Assembly: GCA_910584325.1 (NCBI GenBank)
Contig: CAJTZH010000002.1
Location: 39,092 to 103,091, forward strand
Source of the DNA: an uncultured Lachnospiraceae bacterium
GTDB taxonomy: Bacteria > Bacillota > Clostridia > Lachnospirales > Lachnospiraceae
Direction: 5' to 3'
DNA: 64,000 nucleotides
A program made the position numbers and the translations under genes. The notes under the pieces were generated by a model. The model worked only from the letters and a program-made list of their open reading frames with translations, ran no database searches and was not told the DNA's origin. Below, in pieces: positions 52,698 through 62,023 of this stretch; position 1 is the stretch's first letter; each line of letters opens with the position of its first letter.

Positions 52698-53906
52698 ATG
52701 TTTAATATCGACCTTTTTATAAATCATTATGTAACAAAACGCCCTCAAAGTATGTTTCTGGAGGACATCGAAAATAATAAGGAAGAACTTACACATAAAA
52801 TTGAAGGGAAAACCATACTTGTTATCGGTGGAGCCGGTTCTATCGGCTCGTCCTTTATAAAGGCGGTCCTTCCGTTCAGACCGTCAGCGTTAGTCATTGT
52901 TGATATTAATGAAAATGCGTTGGCGGAATTAACACGCGACCTTCGTTCTACAAAGGAAATGTATGTACCGAAAGATTATTTTCCGTATCCGATGGATTTT
53001 GCGTCGTCTGTTTTTGAAAAGATGTTCAGAAACCGTGGCGGATTTGATATTGTGGCAAATTTTTCGGCGCATAAACATGTTCGTTCTGAAAAGGATATTT
53101 ACTCTGTAGAAGCGCTTCTTCAAAACAATGTGCTGCACGCAAAGTTATTACTTGACCTTTTGGCAGAGTTTCCGCCGGAAGAGTATTTTTGTGTATCTAC
53201 GGATAAGGCGGCAAATCCGGTTAATATTATGGGGGCAAGTAAACGGATTATGGAAGATGTAATTTTTTCATATTCGGACAAGTTTCCGGTGAAAACAGCC
53301 CGTTTTGCAAATGTTGCATTTTCTAACGGCTCGCTTCCCGCGGGATTTCTGGCAAGATTACAGAAGCTGCAGCCATTGAGCGCGCCGTCGGATGTTAAGA
53401 GATATTTTGTATCTTTGGAGGAAAGCGGTCAGATTTGTATGCTTTCGTGTATGCTTGGAGCTAATAGGGAGATTTTTTTTCCGCGGCTTGAAAAAGAACA
53501 AATGATGACCTTTGACAAGATTGCGACCGCGTTGCTGCAGGAACATGGATATGAGGTACTGCACTGTGAGAGTGATGCAGAAGCGGTTGAAAAGGCAGAA
53601 GTGTTGAAGGCAGGCGGAAATCAATATCCGGTTCACTACTCAGGAACAGATACATCAGGAGAAAAGGCATATGAGGAATTTTACACCGAGAGTGAAAGCG
53701 TTGATTTGAACCGGATGAAAGCTCTTGGAGTTGTAACGAATAAAGTAATTCCGAATAAAGAAAAAATAAAAGTTCTTTTTGATGATTTGAGCGCGGCATT
53801 TGACAGCGAAGTAACAACTAAGGAGGAAGTGGTTTCTATTTTGAAAGCTTATATTCCGAATTTTGAGCATATAGAGACCGGTAAATCCTTAGACAGCAAA
53901 ATGTAA
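52698..53906 (+). CDS. CapD-type NDP-sugar 4,6-dehydratase
   Basis: This 402-residue SDR-type enzyme has the NAD motif LVIGGAGSIGSSFI, FSAHKHVRSEKD and the active-site segment STDKAANPVNIMGASKR typical of CapD/LegB/PglF sugar dehydratases. It would make the 4-keto-6-deoxy sugar that the next gene aminates. The C-terminal about 100 residues extend past the core. It starts a run of nonulosonate-type genes, 55 bases after the preceding gene, with AAAGGAG upstream. Confidence 0.9.
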   Translation: MFNIDLFINHYVTKRPQSMFLEDIENNKEELTHKIEGKTILVIGGAGSIGSSFIKAVLPFRPSALVIVDINENALAELTRDLRSTKEMYVPKDYFPYPMDFASSVFEKMFRNRGGFDIVANFSAHKHVRSEKDIYSVEALLQNNVLHAKLLLDLLAEFPPEEYFCVSTDKAANPVNIMGASKRIMEDVIFSYSDKFPVKTARFANVAFSNGSLPAGFLARLQKLQPLSAPSDVKRYFVSLEESGQICMLSCMLGANREIFFPRLEKEQMMTFDKIATALLQEHGYEVLHCESDAEAVEKAEVLKAGGNQYPVHYSGTDTSGEKAYEEFYTESESVDLNRMKALGVVTNKVIPNKEKIKVLFDDLSAAFDSEVTTKEEVVSILKAYIPNFEHIETGKSLDSKM

Positions 53907-53923
53907 TTACACGGAGGCGTAAA

Positions 53924-55102
53924 ATGGCGAAATTTATTCCGTTATCCATTCCTAATTTTGAGGGAAACGAAAAAAAATATGTGGACGAAGCATTAGAGCA
54001 AGGCTGGGTTTCAACCGGCGGAGCATATATTACAAAGCTGGAGGATAAAATGGCCGAGTTTCTTCATACAGAAAAAGTTGCCGCTTGTCAAAGCGGAACG
54101 GCGGCATTGCATCTTTCTCTTGTTGAAGCGGGCGTTAAACCGGGGGATGTAGTGATTGTACCGGCTCTTACTTTTATAGCGGCAGTAAATCCTGTTAAGT
54201 ATCAGTTTGCGACGCCGGTGTTTATGGATTGTGATGACAGCTTATGCATGGACCCGGTAAAGCTGAAAAAATTTTGTGAAGAAGAGTGCGCTTTTACAGA
54301 CGGTATGCTTACATATAAGGGGCAGGTTGTCAGGGCAGTGATTGTCGTGCATGTATTCGGAAATATGGCTGATATGGTTTCTATTCTTGAAACTGCCCGT
54401 CAATATAATATTAAAGTGATTGAGGACGCGACAGAGGCGCTTGGTTCATATTATACCGACGGACCTCTGGCAGGGAAATATGCCGGCACAATTGGCGACT
54501 TTGGAGCGTTTTCGTTTAATGGCAATAAAATTATTACGACAGGGGGAGGGGGAGCAGTTACTGCCAGTGATTTAAAAGTAGTAGAGCACCTGCGTTATCT
54601 TTCAACCCAGGCAAAGAACGACCCGCATTATTATATTCATGACGAAATAGGGTATAATTATAGAATGACAAACCTTCAGGCAGCGCTTGGGGTTGCGCAG
54701 ATGGAAGAACTGTCCGTGTTTATTTGCCGTAAACAGGAGAATTATGAATTATACAGGCAGCATTTTGAAGGATTTGAACTGGGAACGTTAAGCTCCTTCA
54801 GAAAAGGTACTTTTTCAAATAAGTGGTTTTATTCGTTAGAAATTAACAGAGACAAAATTACTGCTTCGATGCGGGATATTATTTCATCTCTTGAGAAGCA
54901 AGGGGTACAGACCCGTGCAATATGGGGTCTTATCAACGAACAGCTTCCGTATCGGAATGATGCGGCGTATGAGATGGAAAAGGCGCCGTATTATGCCGAG
55001 AGAATTTTAAATATTCCTTGTAGCACACAGATTACAAAAGAAGAAATTGAAATTGCGGCAAATGAAATAAAGAATGTTCTTAGAGGTTATGCGTATGAAT
55101 AA
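53924..55102 (+). CDS. DegT/DnrJ/EryC1-family sugar aminotransferase (LegC-like)
   Basis: This 392-residue PLP enzyme has GWVSTGGAYITKLEDKMAEF, CQSGTAALHLSL, VIEDATEALGSYY and the PLP lysine segment FGAFSFNGNKIITTGGGGA. It matches LegC-type 4-aminotransferases of legionaminic and bacillosamine pathways. The position directly after the 4,6-dehydratase supports a 4-amino-4,6-dideoxy product. It ends within the first bases of the CBS-nucleotidyltransferase (8-base overlap). Confidence 0.92.
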   Translation: MAKFIPLSIPNFEGNEKKYVDEALEQGWVSTGGAYITKLEDKMAEFLHTEKVAACQSGTAALHLSLVEAGVKPGDVVIVPALTFIAAVNPVKYQFATPVFMDCDDSLCMDPVKLKKFCEEECAFTDGMLTYKGQVVRAVIVVHVFGNMADMVSILETARQYNIKVIEDATEALGSYYTDGPLAGKYAGTIGDFGAFSFNGNKIITTGGGGAVTASDLKVVEHLRYLSTQAKNDPHYYIHDEIGYNYRMTNLQAALGVAQMEELSVFICRKQENYELYRQHFEGFELGTLSSFRKGTFSNKWFYSLEINRDKITASMRDIISSLEKQGVQTRAIWGLINEQLPYRNDAAYEMEKAPYYAERILNIPCSTQITKEEIEIAANEIKNVLRGYAYE

Positions 55103-56171
55103 AGATATTTATATTTCACAAGGAGACATCAATATTCTTGACGCAATGTCATTAATTGATAAAGGCGGATATGGAATATTGTATATTGTGGATGAAGCCG
55201 ACAGATTGATTGGAAGTGTTTCTGACGGCGATGTAAGAAGATGGATAATACAGTCAAATGATTTATCCGCCAATATTAAAAAAATAATGAATCCGCAGCC
55301 GAAATATATTTTTGAAAAGGAACAGGAGAAGGAGGATTACATAAAGTCAAAATATGCAATTAATTCATTGCCGATTCTTGATTGTGACAGAAAAATAGTA
55401 GATATAATATTCTTTAATAAGGATATTAATATTAAAACACAGAAAGAAAAGAGAGGCAGTCTGAATGTGCCGGTTGTAATTATGGCGGGGGGGAAGGGAA
55501 CGCGCCTGTATCCTTATACAAAAATTCTTCCGAAACCATTAATTCCCATTGGAGATACGCCGATTATTGAACGTATCATGGAAAAGTTTGTTGAGGCAGG
55601 AGTGAATAAATTTTATCTGACGGTAAACTACAAAAAAAATATGATTCGCTCATATTTTAATGAATTTGAGCATCCGTATACCATTGTCTATGTGGAAGAA
55701 GACATTCCGCTTGGAACAGGTGGAAGTATTAAGCTTATTAAGGATAAATTTGAGGTGCCGATTATTGTAACAAATTGTGATACTTTAATCAGGGCGGATT
55801 ATGAAAAGCTATATCAATACCATTTACAAACAGGTAATGTTATCACTATGGTATCTGCTTTAAAAAACGTCATGATTCCATACGGAGTTTTAAAAACAAA
55901 AGAAAATGGGGAATTAGTCAGTATTGATGAAAAACCTAAGTTGTCGTATTTTATCAATACGGGAATGTATGTAATAAATCCTGAAACAATTGATATGATA
56001 CCTGAAGGAGAATTATTTCATATGACGCATTTGGTGGAGAAAGTTAAGAATAGCGGCGGAAAAATCGGCGTCTATCCGGTAAGCGAAGATTCGTTCCTTG
56101 ATATGGGAGAACTCCATGAGATGCGCCGGATGGAGGAGAAATTAAATATTTTATCCGAAAATCAGTTATAG
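55095..56171 (+). CDS. CBS-domain sugar nucleotidyltransferase (PtmE-like)
   Basis: This 358-residue protein has two N-terminal CBS repeats (about 1-120: GYGILYIVDEADRLIGSVSDGDVRRW, in part). A nucleotidyltransferase domain follows (VVIMAGGKGTRLYPYTKILPKP, in part; TNCDTLIRADYEKL). PtmE of Campylobacter, with the same layout, makes GDP-glucosamine for the GDP-linked legionaminic acid route. The start at 55095 has AGAGG 8 bases ahead. A GDP- rather than UDP-linked path is therefore likely here. Confidence 0.9.
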   Translation: MNKDIYISQGDINILDAMSLIDKGGYGILYIVDEADRLIGSVSDGDVRRWIIQSNDLSANIKKIMNPQPKYIFEKEQEKEDYIKSKYAINSLPILDCDRKIVDIIFFNKDINIKTQKEKRGSLNVPVVIMAGGKGTRLYPYTKILPKPLIPIGDTPIIERIMEKFVEAGVNKFYLTVNYKKNMIRSYFNEFEHPYTIVYVEEDIPLGTGGSIKLIKDKFEVPIIVTNCDTLIRADYEKLYQYHLQTGNVITMVSALKNVMIPYGVLKTKENGELVSIDEKPKLSYFINTGMYVINPETIDMIPEGELFHMTHLVEKVKNSGGKIGVYPVSEDSFLDMGELHEMRRMEEKLNILSENQL

Positions 56172-56214
56172 TGAAGTAATAATGGTAAGCGGTGTATACA
56201 GAGGTGTATTGAAC

Positions 56215-56880
56215 ATGAAAAAATTGTTTATTGTTGGAACAGGCGGATTTGGAAGAGAAGTCCTTTGGCTGACGAGACGGATTAATGAAAACCAATGTCT
56301 CAAAGGAAAAGAAGAATTATGGGATATCTCTGGATTCCTAGATAATGATATGACACTTCATGGTACAGAGAAGGATGGATATCCGGTTTTGGGAGACTGT
56401 GATGTTCTTCAATCTTTTTGCGAGGAAGTATATGTGGTTATTGCAATAGCATCAACAAAGGTTAGGAGAAAGGTTGCAGAGGAATTGTCTGGTTATAGTA
56501 ATGTGAGATTTGCCACATTGATTGACCCGTCAGTCATTTTATCCGATAGGGTAGAAATCGGTGAGGGGTGTATTATTTGTGCCGGAACAATCATTACTGT
56601 TGATATTGTTATTGGAAAACATGTTATTATTAATCTGGATTGTACCTTGGGACATGATACTATACTTGAAGATTTTGTGACGGTTTATCCCAGTGTTAAT
56701 ATATCCGGTAACGTCAATATCTGTGAAGGCGTAGAGGTGGGAACTGGAACGCAGATTATACAGGGAAAGAAAATAGGAAGGCAGAGTATTATCGGCGCAG
56801 GTGCGGTAGTGGTAAAAGATATACCAGAAAAATGTACCGCAGTGGGAGTTCCGGCAAAAACGATAAAATACTTTGAATGA
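56215..56880 (+). CDS. NeuD/PglD-like sugar N- or O-acyltransferase
   Basis: This 221-residue protein has an N-terminal Rossmann-like part (LFIVGTGGFGREVLWLTRR) and a left-handed beta-helix with hexapeptide repeats (VEIGEGCIICAGTIITVDIVIGK, in part; IGAGAVVVKDIPEKCTAVGVPAKT). Such enzymes acylate the 4-amino sugar (PglD, LegH) or sialic acid (NeuD). The donor could be acetyl-CoA or, given the next genes, a hydroxyacyl-CoA. Start at 56215 after GAGGTG. The downstream gene begins 4 bases after the stop. Confidence 0.9.
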   Translation: MKKLFIVGTGGFGREVLWLTRRINENQCLKGKEELWDISGFLDNDMTLHGTEKDGYPVLGDCDVLQSFCEEVYVVIAIASTKVRRKVAEELSGYSNVRFATLIDPSVILSDRVEIGEGCIICAGTIITVDIVIGKHVIINLDCTLGHDTILEDFVTVYPSVNISGNVNICEGVEVGTGTQIIQGKKIGRQSIIGAGAVVVKDIPEKCTAVGVPAKTIKYFE

Positions 56881-56884
56881 TAAA

Positions 56885-58086
56885 ATGAGTGAAATAATAT
56901 CAAAGAGCCAACCTAAAATTATTAATACTGTAACGGTCATAGGAGCCAATGGTACTATGGGGGCGAGAGTTGCAGCTATTTTTGCTTCTTTTGGAAATGC
57001 CAAAGTTTATCTTGTAAGTCGAAGTATTGAGAAATCTATAGACGCCCGAAATAAAACATATCTTTCTGTACGTGCGGAGAGCATTAAGGAAAAGATGATT
57101 CCATCTGATTATGAACATTTGGAAGAATGCATTAGAGATTCTGAACTTATATTTGAAACCTGCTCGGAGGAATGGAATATAAAAAAACAAGTACATAGAC
57201 GCATTGTCGATGCCATTGGAGCAGATGCGTCAGAAAAAGTTTTTTGTTCCGGTACATCAGGTCTTTCAATTACAAAATTGGCGGAATTGTATCTACAAAA
57301 GTATCGTCATCAGTTTATGGGTATGCATATGTTCAATCCACCGTACCATAGAACACTTTGCGAAATGATACCAACAAAATATATGGAAAAAAATGATTCA
57401 GTGTTTGAAGCTGTTAAGGCGTATGCGTCTCAGATACTGCGTAGAACAGTGGTAGAAACATCGGATACCCCGGGTTTTTTGGGAAATAGGATTGGATTTC
57501 AGTTTATTAATGAGGCTTTACAGACAGCAGAACATTATAAACATAATGGTGGCATTGATTATATTGATGCAATTTTAGGAATGTTTCCGGTCGTCCCATG
57601 CCGCTGCTTGTCATTGCGGATTTTGTAGGTTTGGATGTTCATAAAGCAATTGTGGAAAATTTGTACAACAATACGAATGATTATGTACATGATACATATA
57701 TTCTGCCAGATTTTTTAAAAAGGCTCATTAAAGATGGTAATTTAGGTAGAAAAACCGGAGCAGGACTATATAAAACGGTTATTAATGATAGTGGTGTAAA
57801 AAGTCGATATGTTTATGATATTGTGCACGGTTATTATCGCGAACAGATGAAGTATAAATTTCCGTTTGCAGAAGAAATGATTGCGGCAGATGATGTTATG
57901 GCAATGGGATTTCAGTGGTGTCCGCCATTGGCGATGCTGGAAGCGATTAATACAGTTGCCAATTTTGAAGAACTTTGTGTAGAGCGTCTTGAGGAAAAAA
58001 TTGTCGATAGACTTAGAGAGCAAGAGCTGCTTTATGAACTACGAAAATCTGATTATGATTTTCGCAGATTTGTGTTAGCCAAATAA
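56885..58086 (+). pseudogene. 3-hydroxyacyl-CoA dehydrogenase, split by a frameshift
   Basis: The two reading frames give one family protein of about 400 residues. The first (to 57628) has the NAD-binding VTVIGANGTMGARVAAIFA, GMHMFNPPYH with the catalytic His, and GFLGNRIGFQFINEAL. The second (from about 57587) continues GRPMPLLVIADFVGLDVHKA and GRKTGAGLYK, and adds a second C-terminal-type domain. The break is after ILGMF at 57586, where one base is missing before CCGGTCGTCCC. The site has no slippery heptamer or long homopolymer. It may be a sequencing error, a phase-variable or decayed gene. No Shine-Dalgarno precedes 56885, consistent with coupling to the NeuD-like gene. Confidence 0.85.
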
Positions 58087-58099
58087 TAAAGGAGAAGGA

Positions 58100-59356
58100 A
58101 TGGATAAAGTATACATATTAGGCGGCGCCCAAACGGATTTTGAGAGGAATTGGACAAAAGAGGGGAAAAATGTTATTGCTTTATTAAAAGAAGTTATGTC
58201 GGATGCGCTTGAACAGGTTGGAATTAGTTTCTCGGATATAGAAAAGTTAAACAAAGATAACAGAGTGGCCTGCTTTGTAGGGAATTTTATAGCGGAAAAA
58301 TATATTGACCAGGGTCATTTAGGAGCGCTAATGACAGAAGTTTCACCTTCATTGTACGGAGTGCCGTCGGCAAGATATGAAGCCGCTTGCGCATCAAGTT
58401 CTGTGGCGTTAGATGCTGCAATCAGTAAAATTCAAGCAAAAGAATATGATTTGGCAATTGTAGTTGGCTGGGAATTGATGAAGACGGTAGATTCTAAAAA
58501 TTGCGGAGATATTCTTGGAAGAGCGGCTTATTATAACAAGGAGGGAGAAGGAATTTCTTTTCCATTTCCGAGACTATTTGGTAGATTGGCAGATGAAACA
58601 ATAATTAAATATCAATTGAATGAGAAAAGATACATGGATGCCTTGGCGCAAATATCAATTATTAATTATGGAAATGCCAAGAATAATCCGTTAGCACAAA
58701 CCAGAAATTGGTTTATGAATTTTGAGCAGGCTAGATGCAGGGGAACAGAAACAAATCCCTTGGTGGGAGATAAACTGGCAATTTCGGATTGTTCGCAGGT
58801 GACAGACGGAGCAACAGTTGTGTTGATGGCAAGTGAACGAATGCTGCAGGAATTTGGTAAAAAGGCATTACCATATGTAAAGGGTTATGGGCATAGGAAT
58901 GCGCCGATGTTGTTTGAAAAGAAAATACATGAGCAGCAAGATAATTCGTATATTTTACCATGGACGAGACAGGCTGTTCTGGATGCGTATCGGAGAAGCG
59001 GGCTGACAGTGGACGATATAGATGTGTTTGAAACACATGATTGTTTTACTTCCTCGGAATATGTGGCAATTTCATCGTTTGGTATTACGGAACCAGGAAA
59101 GGAATATGAAGCAATAGAAAACGGTATGATTGCCTTTGATGGTAAAAAGCCAATTAATCCCAGCGGCGGTCTGATTGGGTGCGGACATCCTGTAGGCGCA
59201 AGCGGTTGTCGGATGTTTTTAGATATTTATAAACAAGTTAGTGGAAAGGCTGGTGCGTATCAGGTATATAAGGAGAATGAACTTCCGACAAATGCTATGA
59301 TGTTAAACATCGGGGGAACAGCCACAACAAATTATGTATTTTTAGTGGGAAGGTAA
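58100..59356 (+). CDS. Thiolase-family (SCP2-like) acyl-CoA acyltransferase
   Basis: This 418-residue thiolase-fold protein has the active Cys in [12 protein letters not shown] (near residue 96), [12 protein letters not shown], and the C-terminal [19 protein letters not shown] with the conserved GHPxGxxG. The layout is the SCP2-thiolase type, acting on acetoacetyl- or longer acyl-CoA, although a non-degradative role is possible. Co-location with the hydroxyacyl-CoA dehydrogenase suggests making a 3-hydroxyacyl group for a sugar rather than beta-oxidation. AAGGAGAAGG precedes the ATG, 13 bases after the dehydrogenase stop. Confidence 0.9.
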   Translation: MDKVYILGGAQTDFERNWTKEGKNVIALLKEVMSDALEQVGISFSDIEKLNKDNRVACFVGNFIAEKYIDQGHLGALMTEVSPSLYGVPSARYEAACASSSVALDAAISKIQAKEYDLAIVVGWELMKTVDSKNCGDILGRAAYYNKEGEGISFPFPRLFGRLADETIIKYQLNEKRYMDALAQISIINYGNAKNNPLAQTRNWFMNFEQARCRGTETNPLVGDKLAISDCSQVTDGATVVLMASERMLQEFGKKALPYVKGYGHRNAPMLFEKKIHEQQDNSYILPWTRQAVLDAYRRSGLTVDDIDVFETHDCFTSSEYVAISSFGITEPGKEYEAIENGMIAFDGKKPINPSGGLIGCGHPVGASGCRMFLDIYKQVSGKAGAYQVYKENELPTNAMMLNIGGTATTNYVFLVGR

Positions 59357-59370
59357 CAGGTGGGAGTTTA

Positions 59371-60192
59371 ATGATTGCATTTGGTACGGTTGTTTACAAC
59401 AACGCAATTCCATATTTTACTGAGTTCATTGAATCAATAAAAAAACAAAGTTATAAGGACTTTACTTTGCTAATCATTAATGATGATGTGTTGATAGATG
59501 ATTTGCAAAATAAGTTAAATGATTTGAATGTAGATAATTATATAATTATTAGTAATGCAGATGGCAAAAGTCCGGTTGAGCTTAGAGTCAAACTATTGGA
59601 AGAGGCAAAGAAAAATAATTTCGACCTGCTTATTATTGGTGATTGTGATGATAAATTTGCGCTTAACAGGGTAGAAAAAATTGTTAGTTCCTATGAAAAA
59701 AATTTGAATTTAACATTTTTTTACAATGATTTACTGCAATTTAATAAACAAAGGGTTATGGAAGATTTGCCATACACTACAACTTGTATAAACAATATTT
59801 TAGAATCAAATTATTTGGGATTGTCAAATACGGCTATTAATTTGAAAACAATTAGTATACAATTTATTGAAAGCTTAATAGAATGTAATTCTTTTGTATT
59901 TGACTGGTATTTATTTTCCAGAATCTTGTTAAATGGAGGTCAGGGTATCTTTGTTCCTGATACATATACTTTATATAGGATATATGAGAATAATTACGCG
60001 GGATTAAATAATGTGACAGAAGAACAAATATATAAAGAGTATGACGTAAAAAAGAAACATTTTACTTTGTTATCCCAATATGATGATGTATTTAAAATAT
60101 TATTAAAACGATATCAGGTATTGAATCTTGAACAGTATAAACAATACTCAAATAATACCGGGTTCTGGTGGAGTAATATAAAATTATTATAA
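59371..60192 (+). CDS. AT-rich glycosyltransferase 2-like protein
   Basis: This 273-residue protein has a GT2-like N-terminus (IAFGTVVYNNAIPYFTEFIES; LLIINDDVLIDDL; LLIIGDCDDKF as the metal motif). Base composition stands out: two sampled 60-base stretches (59401-59460 and 59461-59520) have 16 and 14 G+C, against 25 for 61081-61140 in the sugar synthase gene. It may be a recently acquired gene. AGGTGGGAG precedes the ATG at 59371. Confidence 0.8.
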   Translation: MIAFGTVVYNNAIPYFTEFIESIKKQSYKDFTLLIINDDVLIDDLQNKLNDLNVDNYIIISNADGKSPVELRVKLLEEAKKNNFDLLIIGDCDDKFALNRVEKIVSSYEKNLNLTFFYNDLLQFNKQRVMEDLPYTTTCINNILESNYLGLSNTAINLKTISIQFIESLIECNSFVFDWYLFSRILLNGGQGIFVPDTYTLYRIYENNYAGLNNVTEEQIYKEYDVKKKHFTLLSQYDDVFKILLKRYQVLNLEQYKQYSNNTGFWWSNIKLL

Positions 60193-60236
60193 AATCATTG
60201 AGCAATTAGTTAGATAAGTTAGGAGGATTAAAAAGT

Positions 60237-61268
60237 ATGGATTTTAATGAATACGAAAAACCATATGTAATCGCCGAGATTGGTGCTAATCATAATGGTG
60301 ATATGAATCTCGCGAAGGAAATGATTGATAAGGCAAAAGAATGTGGCGCAGATTGTGTAAAATTCCAATCATGGTCAAAGGATACGATATTTTCGAAGAA
60401 AGTATATAATGACAATTTTTTCCTGAACGATGATTATAGAAATAGAACCGACTATACCTTGGAATCAATAGTTGATAAATATCATATAGGAATAGAACAG
60501 CATAAAATGTTGAAAAAATACTGTGATGATATTGGCATAGAATTTAATTCCACACCTTTTTCAAGACCGGAAGTTGATTTGCTGGTAGATGAATTAAATG
60601 TACCGTTTGTAAAAGTAGCTTCTATGGATTTAAATAATATCCCGTTTCTTGAGTACATAGCAGGAAAGAAATTACCGGTAGTTATCAGCACCGGATTATG
60701 TGAGCTGTCGGATGTTGCAGACGCGGTTAAAACATTAAAGGGATATGGATGCCCGGAAGTAGTTCTGCTGCATTGCGTCTCAATTTATCCGCCTGAAGAT
60801 GCGCAGGTGAATTTGAATAATATTGATATGCTTAGGCAGACTTTCGGCTGTAAAGTAGGTTATTCGGACCATACGTTAGGAATAGTGGCGCCTATCATGG
60901 CGTTGGCAAAAGGTGTTTGTGTTATCGAAAAACATTTTACTCTTGATAAAGACATGGCAGGCTGGGACCATAAAATATCAGCAAATCCCGAGGAATTGAA
61001 AGCCATTTGTGATGCCGCAAAGATAGGTTATCAAATGCTTGGAAGTTTTTCGAAAGTGGTAAATGAAAATCAGGAGAGAAGAGACGCGTTTCAAAGAAGC
61101 ATTGTTGCGGCACGTTCTATTAAAAAGGGCGAGATTATTACCGAGAACGATTTGGATTATAAACGTCCCGGAAGCGGAATTTCTCCAAAGTATTATAAAT
61201 TTATTGTTGGAAAAGCGGCTAAACGTGATTTGGCTTATGATGAAATAATTCAGATGGAAGATTTTTAG
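60237..61268 (+). CDS. neuB: Nonulosonic acid synthase (NeuB/LegI/PseI family)
   Basis: This 343-residue PEP-condensing synthase makes a nine-carbon sugar acid. PYVIAEIGANHNGDMNLAKEM, VKFQSW, VGYSDHTLG and EKHFTLDKDM are family motifs, and the C-terminal SAF (antifreeze-like) domain contains the RRDAFQRSIVAARSIKKGE-type start. The loop AGWDHKISANP departs from the PGPDH version of classical NeuB, so a different nonulosonate may be made. The ATG follows AGGAGG; the neuA-type gene starts 10 bases later. Confidence 0.93.
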   Translation: MDFNEYEKPYVIAEIGANHNGDMNLAKEMIDKAKECGADCVKFQSWSKDTIFSKKVYNDNFFLNDDYRNRTDYTLESIVDKYHIGIEQHKMLKKYCDDIGIEFNSTPFSRPEVDLLVDELNVPFVKVASMDLNNIPFLEYIAGKKLPVVISTGLCELSDVADAVKTLKGYGCPEVVLLHCVSIYPPEDAQVNLNNIDMLRQTFGCKVGYSDHTLGIVAPIMALAKGVCVIEKHFTLDKDMAGWDHKISANPEELKAICDAAKIGYQMLGSFSKVVNENQERRDAFQRSIVAARSIKKGEIITENDLDYKRPGSGISPKYYKFIVGKAAKRDLAYDEIIQMEDF

Positions 61269-61278
61269 GGAGGGTCTT

Positions 61279-61974
61279 ATGATTGCTATAATTCCTGCCA
61301 GAGGTGGTTCTAAAGGAGTACCGGGAAAAAATGTGAAACAGCTTATTGGTAAACCGCTGATAGCATATACGATTGAGGCAGCGCTGGCTTCAAAATATAT
61401 TGAACAGGTTATTGTAACAACAGACTCGCAGGAAATTGCGGATGTAGCTGTAAAATACGGGGCAGATGTTCCGTTTATGAGACCGGCGGATTTGGCGGAT
61501 GATACTTCTTCGGCGGTTGATGTTTATTTGCATGCAACGGAGTTTTTAAAAGATAAGGGTTTTTGTGTGAATGAGTTCATGGTGTTACTTCCTACCGCGC
61601 CGTTTAGAACAGGTATTCATATCGATGAGGCTGTGGAGTTGTTTAAAAGAAGCTCCGCAAGAACACTTATATCTGTTAAAGAAGCGGAAACGCCGGTTAC
61701 CTGGTATTTAAATCGGGATAACGATAACAAACTTACGAACGCAGGTTTTGGAGTAGGTAATGCGGTGAGTAACCGGCAGTTGAACGCGAAGTATTATGTG
61801 CCTAACGGAGCCATTTATATTCTGGATTATGATTTGTTAAAAAATGAGAGGACATATTACTGTGACAATACAGTTGCATATGAAATGAGCGTTGAAGATT
61901 CCATTGATATAGATACGCCATATGATTTTAAACTGGCTGAGTTTTTCATGTCAAATAGAGTGAATTATTTATAA
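61279..61974 (+). CDS. neuA: CMP-nonulosonate cytidylyltransferase (NeuA/LegF family)
   Basis: This 231-residue enzyme activates the nine-carbon sugar with CTP. IIPARGGSKGVPGKNVKQL is the nucleotide-binding signature, and EFMVLLPTAPFRTGIHIDEA and DSIDIDTPYDFKLAE complete the family pattern. It lies directly after the synthase, GGGAGGG before the ATG. Confidence 0.93.
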   Translation: MIAIIPARGGSKGVPGKNVKQLIGKPLIAYTIEAALASKYIEQVIVTTDSQEIADVAVKYGADVPFMRPADLADDTSSAVDVYLHATEFLKDKGFCVNEFMVLLPTAPFRTGIHIDEAVELFKRSSARTLISVKEAETPVTWYLNRDNDNKLTNAGFGVGNAVSNRQLNAKYYVPNGAIYILDYDLLKNERTYYCDNTVAYEMSVEDSIDIDTPYDFKLAEFFMSNRVNYL

Positions 61975-61979
61975 ATTAA

Positions 61980-61988
61980 TGATATAAT
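61980..61988 (+). promoter_or_regulatory. Extended -10 promoter before the methyltransferase pair
   Basis: TGATATAAT at 61980-61988 is an extended -10 box, 35 bases before the ATG at 62024; no good -35 is visible. Confidence 0.4.
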
Positions 61989-62023
61989 ACATTAAATAAA
62001 TACTAAGTAGCAGGAGGCAGTGT

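Noticed and set aside
57580-57630. Programmed ribosomal frameshift in the hydroxyacyl-CoA dehydrogenase
   Set aside because: No slippery heptamer, stimulatory hairpin or internal Shine-Dalgarno is visible at the break; a simple one-base loss explains it.
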